Shown here one piece after another: positions 44,399 through 52,977 of a stretch of 64,000 nt of DNA. The notes under the pieces are model-generated. The model was not told the DNA's origin. It saw only the letters and a list, made by a program, of their open reading frames with translations, and made no database searches. The position numbers and the translations under genes are program-made. How positions within the stretch are numbered: the first letter of the stretch is position 1; each line of letters starts with the position of its first letter. This DNA comes from Kingella negevensis (GTDB lineage: Bacteria > Pseudomonadota > Gammaproteobacteria > Burkholderiales > Neisseriaceae): the NCBI RefSeq assembly GCF_030177895.1, contig NZ_CP123448.1:1-64000 (forward strand). Reading direction: 5' to 3'.

Positions 44399-45409
44399 AT
44401 GAATGCGACTACTTCAGATAAATTGGGCGATTTTTTAAAAAATTACGCGTTGTATTTTGTGTTACTGCTATTGCTGGTGGTGATTGTCTCCAAAGACACG
44501 AGCTTTTTGAGCTTGGTAAATTTTAGCAACATTCTCACGCAATCGTCTGTCCGTGTGATTATTGCGCTGGGCGTGGCAGGTTTGATTGTTACTCAGGGGA
44601 CGGATTTGTCTGTTGGGCGGCAAGTGGGTTTGTCGGCGGTGGTGGCGGCAACGCTGCTGCAAGCGATGACAAACGCGAACAAAGTTTTCCCTGATATGAA
44701 TGTTGTGCCGATTCCGTTGGTGATTTTGCTGGTGTGCGCGATTGGCGCGGTGATTGGCTTGGTGAACGGGCTGATTGTTACTGTGTTGAACGTAACGCCG
44801 TTTATCGCCACTTTGGGTACGATGTTGATTATTTATGGGATTAACTCGCTCTATTACGATTTTGTGGGGTCTGCGCCGATTGCGGGGTTTGATTCGGGCT
44901 ATTCCACTTTCACGCAGGGGTTTATCAGTTTGGGCGGTTTTCGCTTGTCGTATATCACGATTTACGCGCTGATTGCGGTGGTGCTGATGTGGGTGCTGTG
45001 GAATAAAACGCGTTTTGGCAAAAACTTGTTTGCGATTGGTGGTAATCCTGAAGCGGCGAAAGTGTCTGGCGTGAATGTTACGCTGAATTTGATTGGGGTT
45101 TATACGCTGTCTGGCGTGTTTTATGCGTTTGGTGGTTTTTTGGAAGCGGGGCGCATTGGCTCGGCAACCAATAACTTGGGCTTTATGTATGAAATGGACG
45201 CAATTGCGGCGTGTGTGATTGGTGGCGTGTCGTTTAGCGGTGGCGTGGGGTCTGTGGTTGGCGTGGTAATGGGGGTGCTAATTTTCACGCTGATTAACTA
45301 TGGGTTGAGCTATATCGGTGTGAGTCCTTACTGGCAATATATTATCAAGGGAACAATTATTGTGATGGCGGTGGCGATTGACTCTTTGAAAAATGTGAAG
45401 AAGAAATAG
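44399..45409 (+). CDS. mglC: Galactose ABC importer permease MglC
   Basis: Integral membrane permease of 336 residues with about ten helices. Features: SSVRVIIALGVAGLIVTQGTDLSVGRQVGLSAV and the EAA-like loop AIGGNPEAAKVSGVNV, typical of the BPD_transp_2 sugar permeases. I take the start at 44399 (MNATTSDK), which gives the same length as E. coli MglC and has an AAAGAGA ribosome site 8-9 bases upstream; upstream ATGs at 44390 and 44345 are less likely. Last gene of the mgl operon; a DUS hairpin follows (45420-45446). Confidence 0.93.
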   Translation: MNATTSDKLGDFLKNYALYFVLLLLLVVIVSKDTSFLSLVNFSNILTQSSVRVIIALGVAGLIVTQGTDLSVGRQVGLSAVVAATLLQAMTNANKVFPDMNVVPIPLVILLVCAIGAVIGLVNGLIVTVLNVTPFIATLGTMLIIYGINSLYYDFVGSAPIAGFDSGYSTFTQGFISLGGFRLSYITIYALIAVVLMWVLWNKTRFGKNLFAIGGNPEAAKVSGVNVTLNLIGVYTLSGVFYAFGGFLEAGRIGSATNNLGFMYEMDAIAACVIGGVSFSGGVGSVVGVVMGVLIFTLINYGLSYIGVSPYWQYIIKGTIIVMAVAIDSLKNVKKK

Positions 45410-45419
45410 GTAGCAAAAA

Positions 45420-45446
45420 GCAGCCTGAAAAGGGTTTTCAGGCTGT
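45420..45446 (+). terminator. DUS-pair hairpin after mglC
   Basis: GCAGCCTGAAAA-GGG-TTTTCAGGCTGT. The second copy has the variant end TGT. Two small palindromes follow (45462-45487, AATGGTGGGATAAATCCCACC; 45514-45538). Confidence 0.55.
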
Positions 45447-45540
45447 AAAATCGTTCAAAAATGGTGGGATAAATCCCACCTTACGAGGTTTCGCAAAAGT
45501 TTCAGGCTGCGATTGTCGCGCATGAATGCACTACCTACAG

Positions 45541-46377
45541 CTATTCGCTTTCTTCTTTCATTTTTGTAACCATCAACGTATGCAAACGGCGATTGTCCGC
45601 ACGGGCGACGTTGAACATCAAATCGCCCAACTGCACTTTTTCGCCACGCACAGGCAAATGCCCCAACTCGTCAATAATCAAGCCGCCGATGGTGTCCACT
45701 TCTTCATCGCTAAACGCTGTGCCGAAATATGCGTTGAATGCTTCAATTTCGGTGGTGGCTTTAATGCGCCAACGCTCGGCAGACACGGGAAAGATTTTGT
45801 CTGCGCTGTCGTCTTCGTCAAATTCGTCTTCAATCTTGCCGACGATTTCTTCAATCAAGTCTTCAAATGTTACCAAGCCTGAAATGCCGCCGTATTCGTC
45901 CACAACAATCGCCATGTGGTTGTGCTGGGTTTGAAATTCTTTGAGCAAAATGGTGAGCGATTTGCTTTCTGGCACAAACACGGCTGGGCGCAAGATGTGT
46001 TCTAGCTTGAATTGCTCTGGGTTGAGCGTGTATTTGAGCAAATCTTTGGCGTGAAGAATGCCGATGATGTGGTCTTTGTCTTCTTCAATCACGGGGAAAC
46101 GGGAATGCGCGGTGTCCACGGCGTAGGCGATGATGCGCTCCATGCTGTCAGTGGTTTTAATCACGTCCATTTGGGCGCGAGTTATCATGGCATCGCGCAC
46201 ATTTAACTGGCTGAATTTGATACTGTTCTCTAGGCGTGATAGGGTTTCACCGTCTATCATGCCGTTTTGTTGGCATTCTTTTAGGATCTCGGTAAGCTGC
46301 TCGATGTTTTCAGGCAGCAAACTGTTGGATACGCGTTTGAATAGGCGGTTGAATAGGGTGGGTTGTGTGTCGTCCAT
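45541..46377 (-). CDS. corC: CorC/HlyC-family CBS-domain protein
   Basis: Cytoplasmic protein of 278 residues with an N-terminal short helical part, tandem CBS domains (about 62-190; VRDAMITRAQMDVIKTTDS and the HNHMAIVVDEYGGISGLVT block) and a C-terminal CorC_HlyC/transporter-associated domain (GTAFSDEEVDTIGGLI, LPVRGEKVQLGDLMF). Linked to magnesium/cobalt efflux or membrane integrity in E. coli. I start at 46377 (MDDTQPTLFNRLF); the longer frame upstream runs into a palindromic repeat. It normally follows ybeY directly; here the MntA/HepT pair lies between. Confidence 0.9.
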   Translation of the reverse strand: MDDTQPTLFNRLFKRVSNSLLPENIEQLTEILKECQQNGMIDGETLSRLENSIKFSQLNVRDAMITRAQMDVIKTTDSMERIIAYAVDTAHSRFPVIEEDKDHIIGILHAKDLLKYTLNPEQFKLEHILRPAVFVPESKSLTILLKEFQTQHNHMAIVVDEYGGISGLVTFEDLIEEIVGKIEDEFDEDDSADKIFPVSAERWRIKATTEIEAFNAYFGTAFSDEEVDTIGGLIIDELGHLPVRGEKVQLGDLMFNVARADNRRLHTLMVTKMKEESE

Positions 46378-46437
46378 TTTGTGCTTTTGTTGAATTGAAA
46401 AATTTTCAGGTTGCTTTAGTACACAAAAGTGATGACG

Positions 46438-46504
46438 TAGGGTGTGCCGTGCGCACCGCTTTTCAGGCTGCCTGAAGATTTTGGTGCGCGGGGCGCACCC
46501 TACG
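46438..46504. repeat. GTAGGGTG...CACCCTAC palindromic repeat
   Basis: GTAGGGTGTGCCGTGCGCAC-CGC at the left and GGTGCGCGGGGCGCACCCTAC at the right, with a DUS palindrome in the middle. It is preceded by DUS-like TTTTCAGGTTGC and AGTACACAAAA, the same flank as the AATGGAGCG elements, and followed by an inverse-like TGTACTAAAA. Confidence 0.65.
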
Positions 46505-46515
46505 GGTTTCATGTA

Positions 46516-46815
46516 CTAAAAGGGGATTTCTTGGTAATTTTGTTGAATGATTTGCTGAAATACGCGGTCGCAGCTTGCCCAGTCCACAATATCTACGGTA
46601 AATGGCAAATCACTGTCGCTAAAGGCGTTTTCCAATAAAGTGAGCGTGGTTAAATCTAGCGGTGTTTCGCTGATAATGGCTAAATCTAAATCGGAATATT
46701 GCCGCGCTGTGCCTTTTACGCGTGAACCGAATGCCCATGCGCGGTAATGCGGTGGCAGGTGGCGCGAGAGTATGGCTTGGACAATGTGATAGTGTGTTTC
46801 GGTTAAATCAATCAT
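46516..46815 (-). CDS. MntA-type minimal nucleotidyltransferase (antitoxin)
   Basis: A 99-residue nucleotidyltransferase of the MNT group with FGSRVKGTARQYSDLDLAI: G30-S31, then D42 and D44. A third acidic residue is D75 or D78 in PFTVDIVDW. In known MntA-HepT modules this protein attaches AMP to the HEPN toxin and neutralises it. It overlaps the HEPN gene by 8 bases, so the two are translationally coupled, and both occur in the toxin-first order. Similar to Haemophilus HI0073. Activity is inferred from motifs. Confidence 0.85.
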   Translation of the reverse strand: MIDLTETHYHIVQAILSRHLPPHYRAWAFGSRVKGTARQYSDLDLAIISETPLDLTTLTLLENAFSDSDLPFTVDIVDWASCDRVFQQIIQQNYQEIPF

Positions 46816-47242
46816 GCGGATGACGTTGCTGGAGTTGTTGCAATAAAAATTCGCTGCTGCTCAGGAAATCGGCGATTTTTTGATAGACTTCTTGGGCTTT
46901 GGTTTGATTGTAGGTGTGCGATGCGATGTTTCGCATAGTTCGGTAAATCAACCAGTTATCTATGTTTTCTATCAAGCCTTGTTTGACGGCGTAGCGTAAA
47001 ATATCGCGGAAATCTGCGCTGTCAATTTCATCATCGCTGAGTGCGCTGAGTTTGAGCTGCCGTTTTATCATTTTGACGCTGAGTTCGTACACAAATTCAA
47101 ATTTTTGAATAGCACCTGCGATTAGGGTGTCTTGAATAATCGGGGTTTGCGCTTCAAACCATTCTGTTTGGGCGAGCTGGGCGATGGTGTCGTGTAGGGA
47201 TTGGTGGGCGTTTTGTAATGCGCTGGTTTCTAGGTAGTTCAT
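46808..47242 (-). CDS. HepT-type HEPN RNase (toxin)
   Basis: A 144-residue all-helical HEPN protein (HI0074-like nucleotidyltransferase substrate-binding family). The catalytic motif R104-N-I-A-S-H109-T-Y111 is the Rx4HxY form found in HepT toxins, where the tyrosine is the AMP acceptor and R/H are the RNase residues. Sits 3 bases after ybeY on the same strand and overlaps mntA. The pair breaks the common ybeY-corC order, which suggests a module acquired by insertion. Intactness of both motifs suggests an active toxin-antitoxin system. Confidence 0.85.
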   Translation of the reverse strand: MNYLETSALQNAHQSLHDTIAQLAQTEWFEAQTPIIQDTLIAGAIQKFEFVYELSVKMIKRQLKLSALSDDEIDSADFRDILRYAVKQGLIENIDNWLIYRTMRNIASHTYNQTKAQEVYQKIADFLSSSEFLLQQLQQRHPHD

Positions 47243-47245
47243 TTT

Positions 47246-47755
47246 TCAGGCTGCGTATGGGTCGGCGATATTTAATTGCGCCAATAATTTGGTTTCCAAG
47301 GCTTCCATTTCTTCGGCTTCTTCGTCTTCAATGTGGTCGAAACCGATAAGGTGTAATGTGCCGTGAATGACTAAATGTGCGAAGTGGTCGTGCAGGGATT
47401 TGCCTTGCTCGGCAGCTTCTTTGGCGACTACTTGTGGGCAAATAATCAAGTCGCCACGCAGGGTGTCTTCTTGTTCGGCGTAAGAAAATTCGCCTTCGTT
47501 GTGGGCGAAACTGAGTACGTTAGTGGCGTAGTCTTTGCCGCGATAATCGTGGTTGTATTGGCGTGCGGCTTCTTCGTCTAACAGCACGAGTGAGATTTCG
47601 GCGTAGCGATAGAAGTTTTTGAGGGCGTGCCAAATCCATTGGTAAAACTGTTTTTCGATGGGGGTATCGGTTGCGCTGCTGTCGTTGATGTAGGCGAGTT
47701 GAAAGCGTTGTTGTTGGACGCGCAGGAAGGGGAAGTGTTTGGTTTGTTTTTTCAT
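47246..47755 (-). CDS. ybeY: Endoribonuclease/rRNA maturation factor YbeY
   Basis: Zinc-dependent factor for 16S rRNA 3'-end maturation and ribosome quality control. The signature HGTLHLIGFDH (about residues 130-140) carries the three histidines. The preceding RGKDYATNVLSF is also conserved. 169 aa. The gene ends TAC GCA GCC TGA with a DUS (C-terminal DPYAA). hepT starts 3 bases further, so readthrough is likely. ybeZ (phoH-like), its usual upstream neighbour, is not adjacent. Confidence 0.93.
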   Translation of the reverse strand: MKKQTKHFPFLRVQQQRFQLAYINDSSATDTPIEKQFYQWIWHALKNFYRYAEISLVLLDEEAARQYNHDYRGKDYATNVLSFAHNEGEFSYAEQEDTLRGDLIICPQVVAKEAAEQGKSLHDHFAHLVIHGTLHLIGFDHIEDEEAEEMEALETKLLAQLNIADPYAA

Positions 47756-47787
47756 GTTTCAGGCTGCTTTTTTATTACACGATAAAT

Positions 47788-47872
47788 CGTAGGCTGGGTT
47801 GCGACCTAGCGTTTTTTGAATGATTTTTCAGGCTGCATGAGAAATTGCTGGGTCTCGACCTAGCCTACATTT
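47788..47872. repeat. CGTAGGCTGGG...CTAGCCTAC palindromic repeat
   Basis: CGTAGGCTGGGTTGCGACCT-AGCG and GCTGGGTCTCGACCTAGCCT-AC. Preceded by DUS and TTATTACACGATAAAT. It fills most of the gap between prmB and ybeY (minus strand). Confidence 0.6.
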
Positions 47873-47890
47873 GCAGCCTGAAAAGTTGGA

Positions 47891-48835
47891 TTATTCCTGT
47901 CCCAACAATTGTTCGCGTGTCAGTAAGAACACAAAGCCATCGCCACCGCTGGTTTCTAACCACACAAACGGTAATTCAGGATAAGCGGCTTCTAACACAT
48001 CGCGGTTGTGTCCAATTTCTACCAGCAAAACACCTTTCGGGTTCAGGAATTTGGCGGCGTGCAACAGAATTTCTCGTGTTGCGTCCAAACCGTCTTCGCC
48101 GCTGCCCAATGCCAATTCTGGCTCGTGCAAGTATTCTTCTGGCAATTCGGCAACGGATTCTGCGTCCACATACGGTGGGTTGGAGATAATCAAGTCGTAC
48201 GTGCCTTCCAAGCCTTCAAACAAATTGGTGTGAATCAGGTTGATTTGGTCTTCCAAATGGTAGTCTTCCACGTTAATCGCGGCGACTTCTAACGCGTCTA
48301 AACTGATGTCCACGGCATCAATTTCGGCGGCTTCGTAGTGGTGCGCCATTTGAATGGCTAGGCAGCCTGAACCTGTACACAAATCTAATGCGCGGTGAAC
48401 CAATTCTGGGTATTCAATCCATGGGCTTAACGGTTCGCCCAACAGCTCGTAAATGAATGAACGTGGCACAATCACACGCTCGTCCACATAAAAATCAAAA
48501 TCGCCTTGCCATGCTTGGTGGGTTAGGTAGGAAACGGGAATGCGCTCTTCTACGCGTAGGCGCAATAATTCGAGCAATTCGTGGCGTTCATCGGGTAGCA
48601 AGACTGCGTCTAAATATGGGTCTAGCGTGTCCAATGGCAAGTTCAGTGTGTGCAAAATCAGGTATGCAGCTTCGTCGTGGGCGTTGTCGCTGCCGTGTCC
48701 AAACGATAATTGGGCTTCGTTGAAACGGCTCACGGCGAAACGCAAAAAGTCGCGAACGGTTTTTAAATTGCCTTGCGCTTGGTCGAATAGGGAACTTTCA
48801 GGCTGCGTTGAAACGGCGGTTTTTTCGTTAATCAT
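47891..48835 (-). CDS. prmB: Ribosomal protein L3 glutamine N5-methyltransferase
   Basis: SAM-dependent methyltransferase of the HemK/PrmB family, 314 residues. SAM motif ALDLCTGSGCLAIQMAHH and the catalytic IISNPPYVDAESV, the NPPY motif that binds the substrate glutamine. The N-terminal helical domain (AQLSFGHGSDNAHDEAAYL) and the longer length favour PrmB over PrmC (release factor). Monocistronic by position; short DUS-containing gap to the divergent FKBP gene. Confidence 0.93.
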   Translation of the reverse strand: MINEKTAVSTQPESSLFDQAQGNLKTVRDFLRFAVSRFNEAQLSFGHGSDNAHDEAAYLILHTLNLPLDTLDPYLDAVLLPDERHELLELLRLRVEERIPVSYLTHQAWQGDFDFYVDERVIVPRSFIYELLGEPLSPWIEYPELVHRALDLCTGSGCLAIQMAHHYEAAEIDAVDISLDALEVAAINVEDYHLEDQINLIHTNLFEGLEGTYDLIISNPPYVDAESVAELPEEYLHEPELALGSGEDGLDATREILLHAAKFLNPKGVLLVEIGHNRDVLEAAYPELPFVWLETSGGDGFVFLLTREQLLGQE

Positions 48836-48946
48836 AATAAGTTTGTGTGAAGAATGGAAAATGAGATTATAACGGCTTTTGCGGCAGCCTGAAAAACAGC
48901 TATAATCGCGCGTTGTCTTTTTTTACACTATTTAAAGGAAAAATAA

Positions 48947-49735
48947 ATGAAAAAACAATTTATGCTGGGCGTAATCGCGGCTTCTATGTTGTTGGCGGCT
49001 TGTAATCAACAGCAATCTGCTGGCGCGGCGGCTTCAGGTGCGGCAGCGGCTTCTGGCGTGCCTGCTGGTTTGGAAAGTGATAGCAAACAATTGGGCTATA
49101 TCTTGGGTTACGAATTTGCGACTAGCGCACAGTTGGGCATGTTGAAAAACAGCGGTGTTGAAGTGGATATTGCTGCTTTAACTCAAGCGATTAACGACCA
49201 AATCGCAGGTAAACCGTCTCAAATTTCTCAAGAGCAACAACAAGCTCTGGTGAAAACGGTTTCTGAAAAATTGCAAGCAGCTGCGGCTAAAGCGGCTAGC
49301 GAAGCTGTTGCAAAAAGTGAAAAATTCTTGAGCGAAAACAAAACAAAAGAAGGCGTGAAAGTAACGGCTTCTGGTTTGCAGTATAAAGTGAAAAAAGAAG
49401 GTACTGGTCCGCAAGTGGCGATGGGCGACGGTGTGATGGTTCAATACGAAGGTCGTTTACCTGATGGTACTGTGTTTGATGGTCCAAACGAACACGGCAA
49501 CGAGCCAATCCCATTCCCAATGAAAGAGGGCACAGTCATCAAAGGCTGGACTGAAGGCTTGCAATTAATGAAAGAAGGCGGCGAATACACTTTGTATATC
49601 CCTGCTGAATTGGCTTACGGTGCGCAATCGCCTACGCCAAAAATCCCTGCAAACTCTGCTTTGGTGTTTGACATCAAAATCGCTAAAGTAGAAAAAGGCG
49701 CAGCAGACCCTAAATCTGCGCCTGTTCAAAAATAA
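48947..49735 (+). CDS. FKBP-type peptidyl-prolyl isomerase lipoprotein (MIP-like)
   Basis: Periplasmic or surface lipoprotein. Lipobox MLLAAC with lipidated C19, an alanine/serine/glycine-rich linker, an N-terminal dimerisation/helix domain (about 45-130; LGYILGYEFATSAQ, long helix KLQAAAAKAASEAVAKSEKF), and an FKBP domain (about 150-250; VMVQYEGRLPDGTVFDG, IKGWTEGLQLMKEGGEYTLYIPAELAYG). Homologue of the neisserial macrophage infectivity potentiator. AAGGAAAAA ribosome site. Ended by a strong DUS terminator. Confidence 0.92.
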   Translation: MKKQFMLGVIAASMLLAACNQQQSAGAAASGAAAASGVPAGLESDSKQLGYILGYEFATSAQLGMLKNSGVEVDIAALTQAINDQIAGKPSQISQEQQQALVKTVSEKLQAAAAKAASEAVAKSEKFLSENKTKEGVKVTASGLQYKVKKEGTGPQVAMGDGVMVQYEGRLPDGTVFDGPNEHGNEPIPFPMKEGTVIKGWTEGLQLMKEGGEYTLYIPAELAYGAQSPTPKIPANSALVFDIKIAKVEKGAADPKSAPVQK

Positions 49736-49747
49736 AATTGTTCCATG

Positions 49748-49783
49748 AAAAAGCAGCCTGAAAGTTTCAGGCTGCTTTTTTTA
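49748..49783 (+). terminator. DUS-pair terminator after the FKBP gene
   Basis: AAAAAGCAGCCTGAAA-G-TTTCAGGCTGCTTTTT with a further T2; strong stem and T-run. Confidence 0.85.
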
Positions 49784-49860
49784 TAGTTGATGCAATTATT
49801 TTTTAAGACAAGGCGACAACGCCCGCCGTGTACGAATAGTATATAAGTGCATTAACTATA
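49782..49860. repeat. Correia-like element (copy 4, short)
   Basis: Begins TATAGTTGATGCAATTATTT and ends AGTGCATTAACTATA; internal GACAAGGCGACAACGCCCGC. 79 bp, lacking part of the interior seen in the 107-bp copies. It abuts the stop of tpx. Confidence 0.8.
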
Positions 49861-49863
49861 GGA

Positions 49864-50358
49864 TTACAGGACTGCAATCGCTGCATCGTAATCAGGTTCT
49901 TCTTTGATTTCAGAAACCAGTTGTGCGTGCAACACGTTGTTGTTTTCATCTAAAACCACAACAGAACGAGCAGTTAAGCCTTTCAATGGACCTTCAGCTA
50001 ATGCCACGCCGTACGCTTGTGCAAAATCGCTGCGGAAGCTAGACAAAGTAACCACGTTGTCCAAGCCTTCTGCGCCACAGAAACGTGCTTGTGCAAATGG
50101 CAAATCAGCAGAAATGCACAATACAACGGTGTTTTCCAAGTTAGATGCGTGTTTGTTGAACGTGCGAACAGATTGAGCGCAAACACCTGTGTCCACGCTT
50201 GGGAAAATGTTTAACACTTTGCGTTTGCCTGCGAAGTCTGCCAATGTTTTGTCTGACAAATCTGCTGCGGTTAAGGTGAATGCGGGTGCGGCTGTGCCAA
50301 CGGTTGGGAATGTGCCGTTTACTTGAACAGGTGTGCCTTGTAAGGTTACTTGTGCCAT
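49864..50358 (-). CDS. tpx: Thiol peroxidase
   Basis: Atypical 2-Cys peroxiredoxin reducing hydrogen and alkyl peroxides. Peroxidatic C60 in [15 protein letters not shown] and resolving C94 in ARFCGAEG, the spacing of Tpx. 164 aa. Electron donor is thioredoxin. The upstream region (50359-50571) holds an inverted DUS pair (50386-50422) and further DUS and palindromic repeats. Confidence 0.95.
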   Translation of the reverse strand: MAQVTLQGTPVQVNGTFPTVGTAAPAFTLTAADLSDKTLADFAGKRKVLNIFPSVDTGVCAQSVRTFNKHASNLENTVVLCISADLPFAQARFCGAEGLDNVVTLSSFRSDFAQAYGVALAEGPLKGLTARSVVVLDENNNVLHAQLVSEIKEEPDYDAAIAVL

Positions 50359-50571
50359 GTTGTTTTCCTTTGAAGAGTTAAAAAATTTCAGGCTGCGTGA
50401 GAAATCTCTCGCAGCCTGAAAATCATACCGATAAATTGGAAAATGACCAAGCGGTTATTTGTGTTTTCAGGCTACATTTTTGTAAAGACTAGGAATGCAG
50501 CCTGAAAGTTTTGGTGCACCCTAAGGGAGTTTCAGGCTGCGATTGTCGGGCATAAATGTGCCGACCTACCG
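50359..50571. other. Repeat-rich gap between tpx and the Pat-like gene
   Basis: Inverted DUS pair (50386-50422) around CGTGAGAAATCTCTCG, single DUS at about 50467 and 50497, a GGTGCACCCTAAGG fragment of the GTAGGGTG repeat (about 50513), and GTCGGGCATAAATGTGCCGA-CCTAC (50545-50570). No gene seen. Confidence 0.6.
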
Positions 50572-52875
50572 TTACAGAGTGAGAACAGCATCTACTAAAC
50601 CGTTATCTTCGGCGTTTTTGGACAACACAAAACCCAGTTTCAACGCGAGTTTCTGCATGGGGTGATTATCCGCCAAAATTTCGGCGCGTATGCGTACAAA
50701 GCCTTGTTCTTTGGCGCGTTCAATGAGTTTGTGCATCAGCAACACGCCTACGCCTTGCCCTTGCAACTTGTCGGCAATGCTGATGCCAAATTCGCAGCTT
50801 TGCATATCAGGGTCGGCGGTATAGCTGGCGTGGGCAAGCGGATTTTGCTCTTCATCGTGCAGCAATAGGGCGTATTCGCGCTGATAGTCAGGGTGGCTGA
50901 GCCGTGCAAGCAGGGCTGGGGGAATGTTGTTGGCTTTACTCATGAATCGGGTGTAACGGCTTTGTTCGCTTTGCTCGGCGGCTAGACGTTGAATCAGGCT
51001 GGCATCTTCGGGGCGGACGGGGCGCAGCCAAGCGGTTTCTCCGCTTTTCAGCGTGATTTGCTGTTCGTGCGTTGGGTAGGGCGTGAAGATGTTTGGGCTG
51101 CCTGTGAAACTTTCTACGTCTTGCAAATTGAGTGCGATGTTGCTGCACACAATGCCTTTGTCTTCGTCATGCGATAGCTCGAGTGTACTGCTGTGAATTT
51201 CGGGCAAGCGACTGAGTATGTCGGCGCAGTTTAGCAGCCAGTCTTGCCAAATAATGTTGGGCAGATTGAGTTGGCTAATGGCTTTGCTGATGATTTCGGG
51301 TGTTACGGGCGGCAAGAGTTTCACTTGGCGATTGCGAACGCGAAGTGTGAGAACTTGCCCAAAGGGTTCTTGTTTTTCCCAGTTTAGCTGCAAGTGGTTG
51401 GTTTTTTTGCTGAAATCAGGTTGGTAATAGGCTTGCAGTCCTGTTAAAAAATAGGCGGAGTTGGTTTTGCCTGCTGGGAGTACGGCAATCGGTAGCAGGG
51501 GGCGCAGGTGTTTGCGTAGCTCTTCGGTGGCGGTGTGGGCGTAGTGGTAGTCGTGGAATGCGCCTGTGCGGTGGCGTTGTTGGCTATGCTGACGATACCA
51601 GTTGAGCTGGACGAGTGCGTGTAGGGCGTGTTCAGGCTGCTTGAAGTGTAGGTTTTTGCGGCTGTTGAAGAGTTTGCGTGTGTCTTCGGTGTCTGCTCTG
51701 CCGAGCCATACGAGCAATAGGGGTTTGCGGTTTTGTTTTTGCAAACTGGATACCATTTGGGCGACTTGGTTGCTTTCGGCCGCGTTTGTGCCTGCGTAAA
51801 TAAAGGCGACTGCGTCTGTGTTTTCATCGCTGAGATATTGGGATACGGCAGCCTGAAAAACGCCTGAAACGGTGTCCGCAGGCAAATCTAGGGGGTTGTA
51901 TTCGCTGGGTTTGTAGGCGAGCATTTTGCTGATGGCGCGTGTGGTGGCTGCGCTGGGTTCGGCTAGGTTTAGCTCGGTGCTGGCGACTGTTTTCAGTAGT
52001 AAGGTGCTGATTTGTGGGGAGTTGCTGATAATGCTTAAATTTTTACCGCGACTGATGATGCCTGTGTGAATGAGTTTGGACGCGGTGAAGAATTGGGTGA
52101 GTGTGCTGACGGTGAGAACGTGAACGCGTTCTAAGGCTTGGGCAAACAGGGCTTCTTCTTCGCGGTCGGCAAGGGTGGAGAGCAAGACAATGGGTTTGTG
52201 GCGTGATGCGGCTGCCAACGCGCTGATGAGTTCGCGTGGGTTGTCTAGCTTGCTGATGTGGACAAGCAAGGCGGTGGTGATGGGTTCGGCGGCGATGTAG
52301 TCGATGATTTTGCCTGTGCTGACGGGGTAGCTGTGGGGGTTAAGCGTGAGAAAGCGGCTGAAGACGATGCCGCGCTCTTGGGTGTAGTTGTCCATGCAGT
52401 CGGCAATGCCTGAGGATTGTCCGATGTAGGCGCAGGCGGTGTTTTCAGGCTGCTTGAATAAGCCGAGCAAGCCGCTGATTGGGACGGCTATGAGCTGAAT
52501 ATTGGCTTTGCGTGCTTGTTCGGCAGCGCGGTCTAATTTGCTTTTCAGGCTGCTTGGGGTGGGGTCGAGTTCGTTGATTAAGACGATGTTTTGTATGTTG
52601 GCTTTGTTGGCTTCGCGAATAATGCTGCTGACTTTGTCTGCGGCTAATACGATGACGATAACGTCAAAGGTGTGTTCGTTGGTAGCTTCGCTGAGTGAGC
52701 TGTAGGATTTTTGTCCGCCAATGGTTTTGTGGTTGGGGTTGATGGGGGTGATGGTGGCGGCGCATTGGTTGGCGGTGAGCAGGGAAAACACGTTGCGCCC
52801 TGCGCTGCCGTAGCGTTCTGACGCGCCAATCACGGCGATGGATTGGGGGTGGAATAGGGTGTGTAGTGGGTTCAT
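50572..52875 (-). CDS. Pat-like protein acetyltransferase (acyl-CoA-synthetase-like plus GNAT)
   Basis: A 767-residue multidomain protein. Residues about 1-130 are a CoA-binding Rossmann domain (IAVIGASERYGSAGRNVF). About 150-440 are succinyl-CoA-ligase-like (SNSPQISTLLLKT, NPLDLPADTVSGVFQAA). About 460-600 correspond to a shortened, divergent ATP-grasp region. About 615-767 are a GNAT acetyltransferase (LRPVRPEDASLIQRLAAEQ, GISIADKLQGQGVGVLLMHKLIE). This resembles the Pat/YfiQ lysine acetyltransferases that inhibit acetyl-CoA synthetase, but is about 120 residues shorter, mostly in the ATP-grasp part. Catalytic competence as a synthetase is doubtful; GNAT looks intact. Confidence 0.8.
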   Translation of the reverse strand: MNPLHTLFHPQSIAVIGASERYGSAGRNVFSLLTANQCAATITPINPNHKTIGGQKSYSSLSEATNEHTFDVIVIVLAADKVSSIIREANKANIQNIVLINELDPTPSSLKSKLDRAAEQARKANIQLIAVPISGLLGLFKQPENTACAYIGQSSGIADCMDNYTQERGIVFSRFLTLNPHSYPVSTGKIIDYIAAEPITTALLVHISKLDNPRELISALAAASRHKPIVLLSTLADREEEALFAQALERVHVLTVSTLTQFFTASKLIHTGIISRGKNLSIISNSPQISTLLLKTVASTELNLAEPSAATTRAISKMLAYKPSEYNPLDLPADTVSGVFQAAVSQYLSDENTDAVAFIYAGTNAAESNQVAQMVSSLQKQNRKPLLLVWLGRADTEDTRKLFNSRKNLHFKQPEHALHALVQLNWYRQHSQQRHRTGAFHDYHYAHTATEELRKHLRPLLPIAVLPAGKTNSAYFLTGLQAYYQPDFSKKTNHLQLNWEKQEPFGQVLTLRVRNRQVKLLPPVTPEIISKAISQLNLPNIIWQDWLLNCADILSRLPEIHSSTLELSHDEDKGIVCSNIALNLQDVESFTGSPNIFTPYPTHEQQITLKSGETAWLRPVRPEDASLIQRLAAEQSEQSRYTRFMSKANNIPPALLARLSHPDYQREYALLLHDEEQNPLAHASYTADPDMQSCEFGISIADKLQGQGVGVLLMHKLIERAKEQGFVRIRAEILADNHPMQKLALKLGFVLSKNAEDNGLVDAVLTL

Positions 52876-52977
52876 GGTGGGTTTTCCTGTTTTTTTGTGA
52901 GGCTGGGGTTTTCAGGCTGCGTTTTTGGGGTGGTTTATGCAGCCTGAAAATGGGATTTGATGATTTTCAGGCTGTGT

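Noticed and set aside
45526-45882. 118-codon plus-strand frame opposite corC
   Set aside because: Antisense of the conserved CorC C-terminal and CBS domains.
46378-46512. Upstream extension of corC to 46512
   Set aside because: The extra 45 residues translate a palindromic repeat and DUS copies; the family starts at the MDDTQP methionine.
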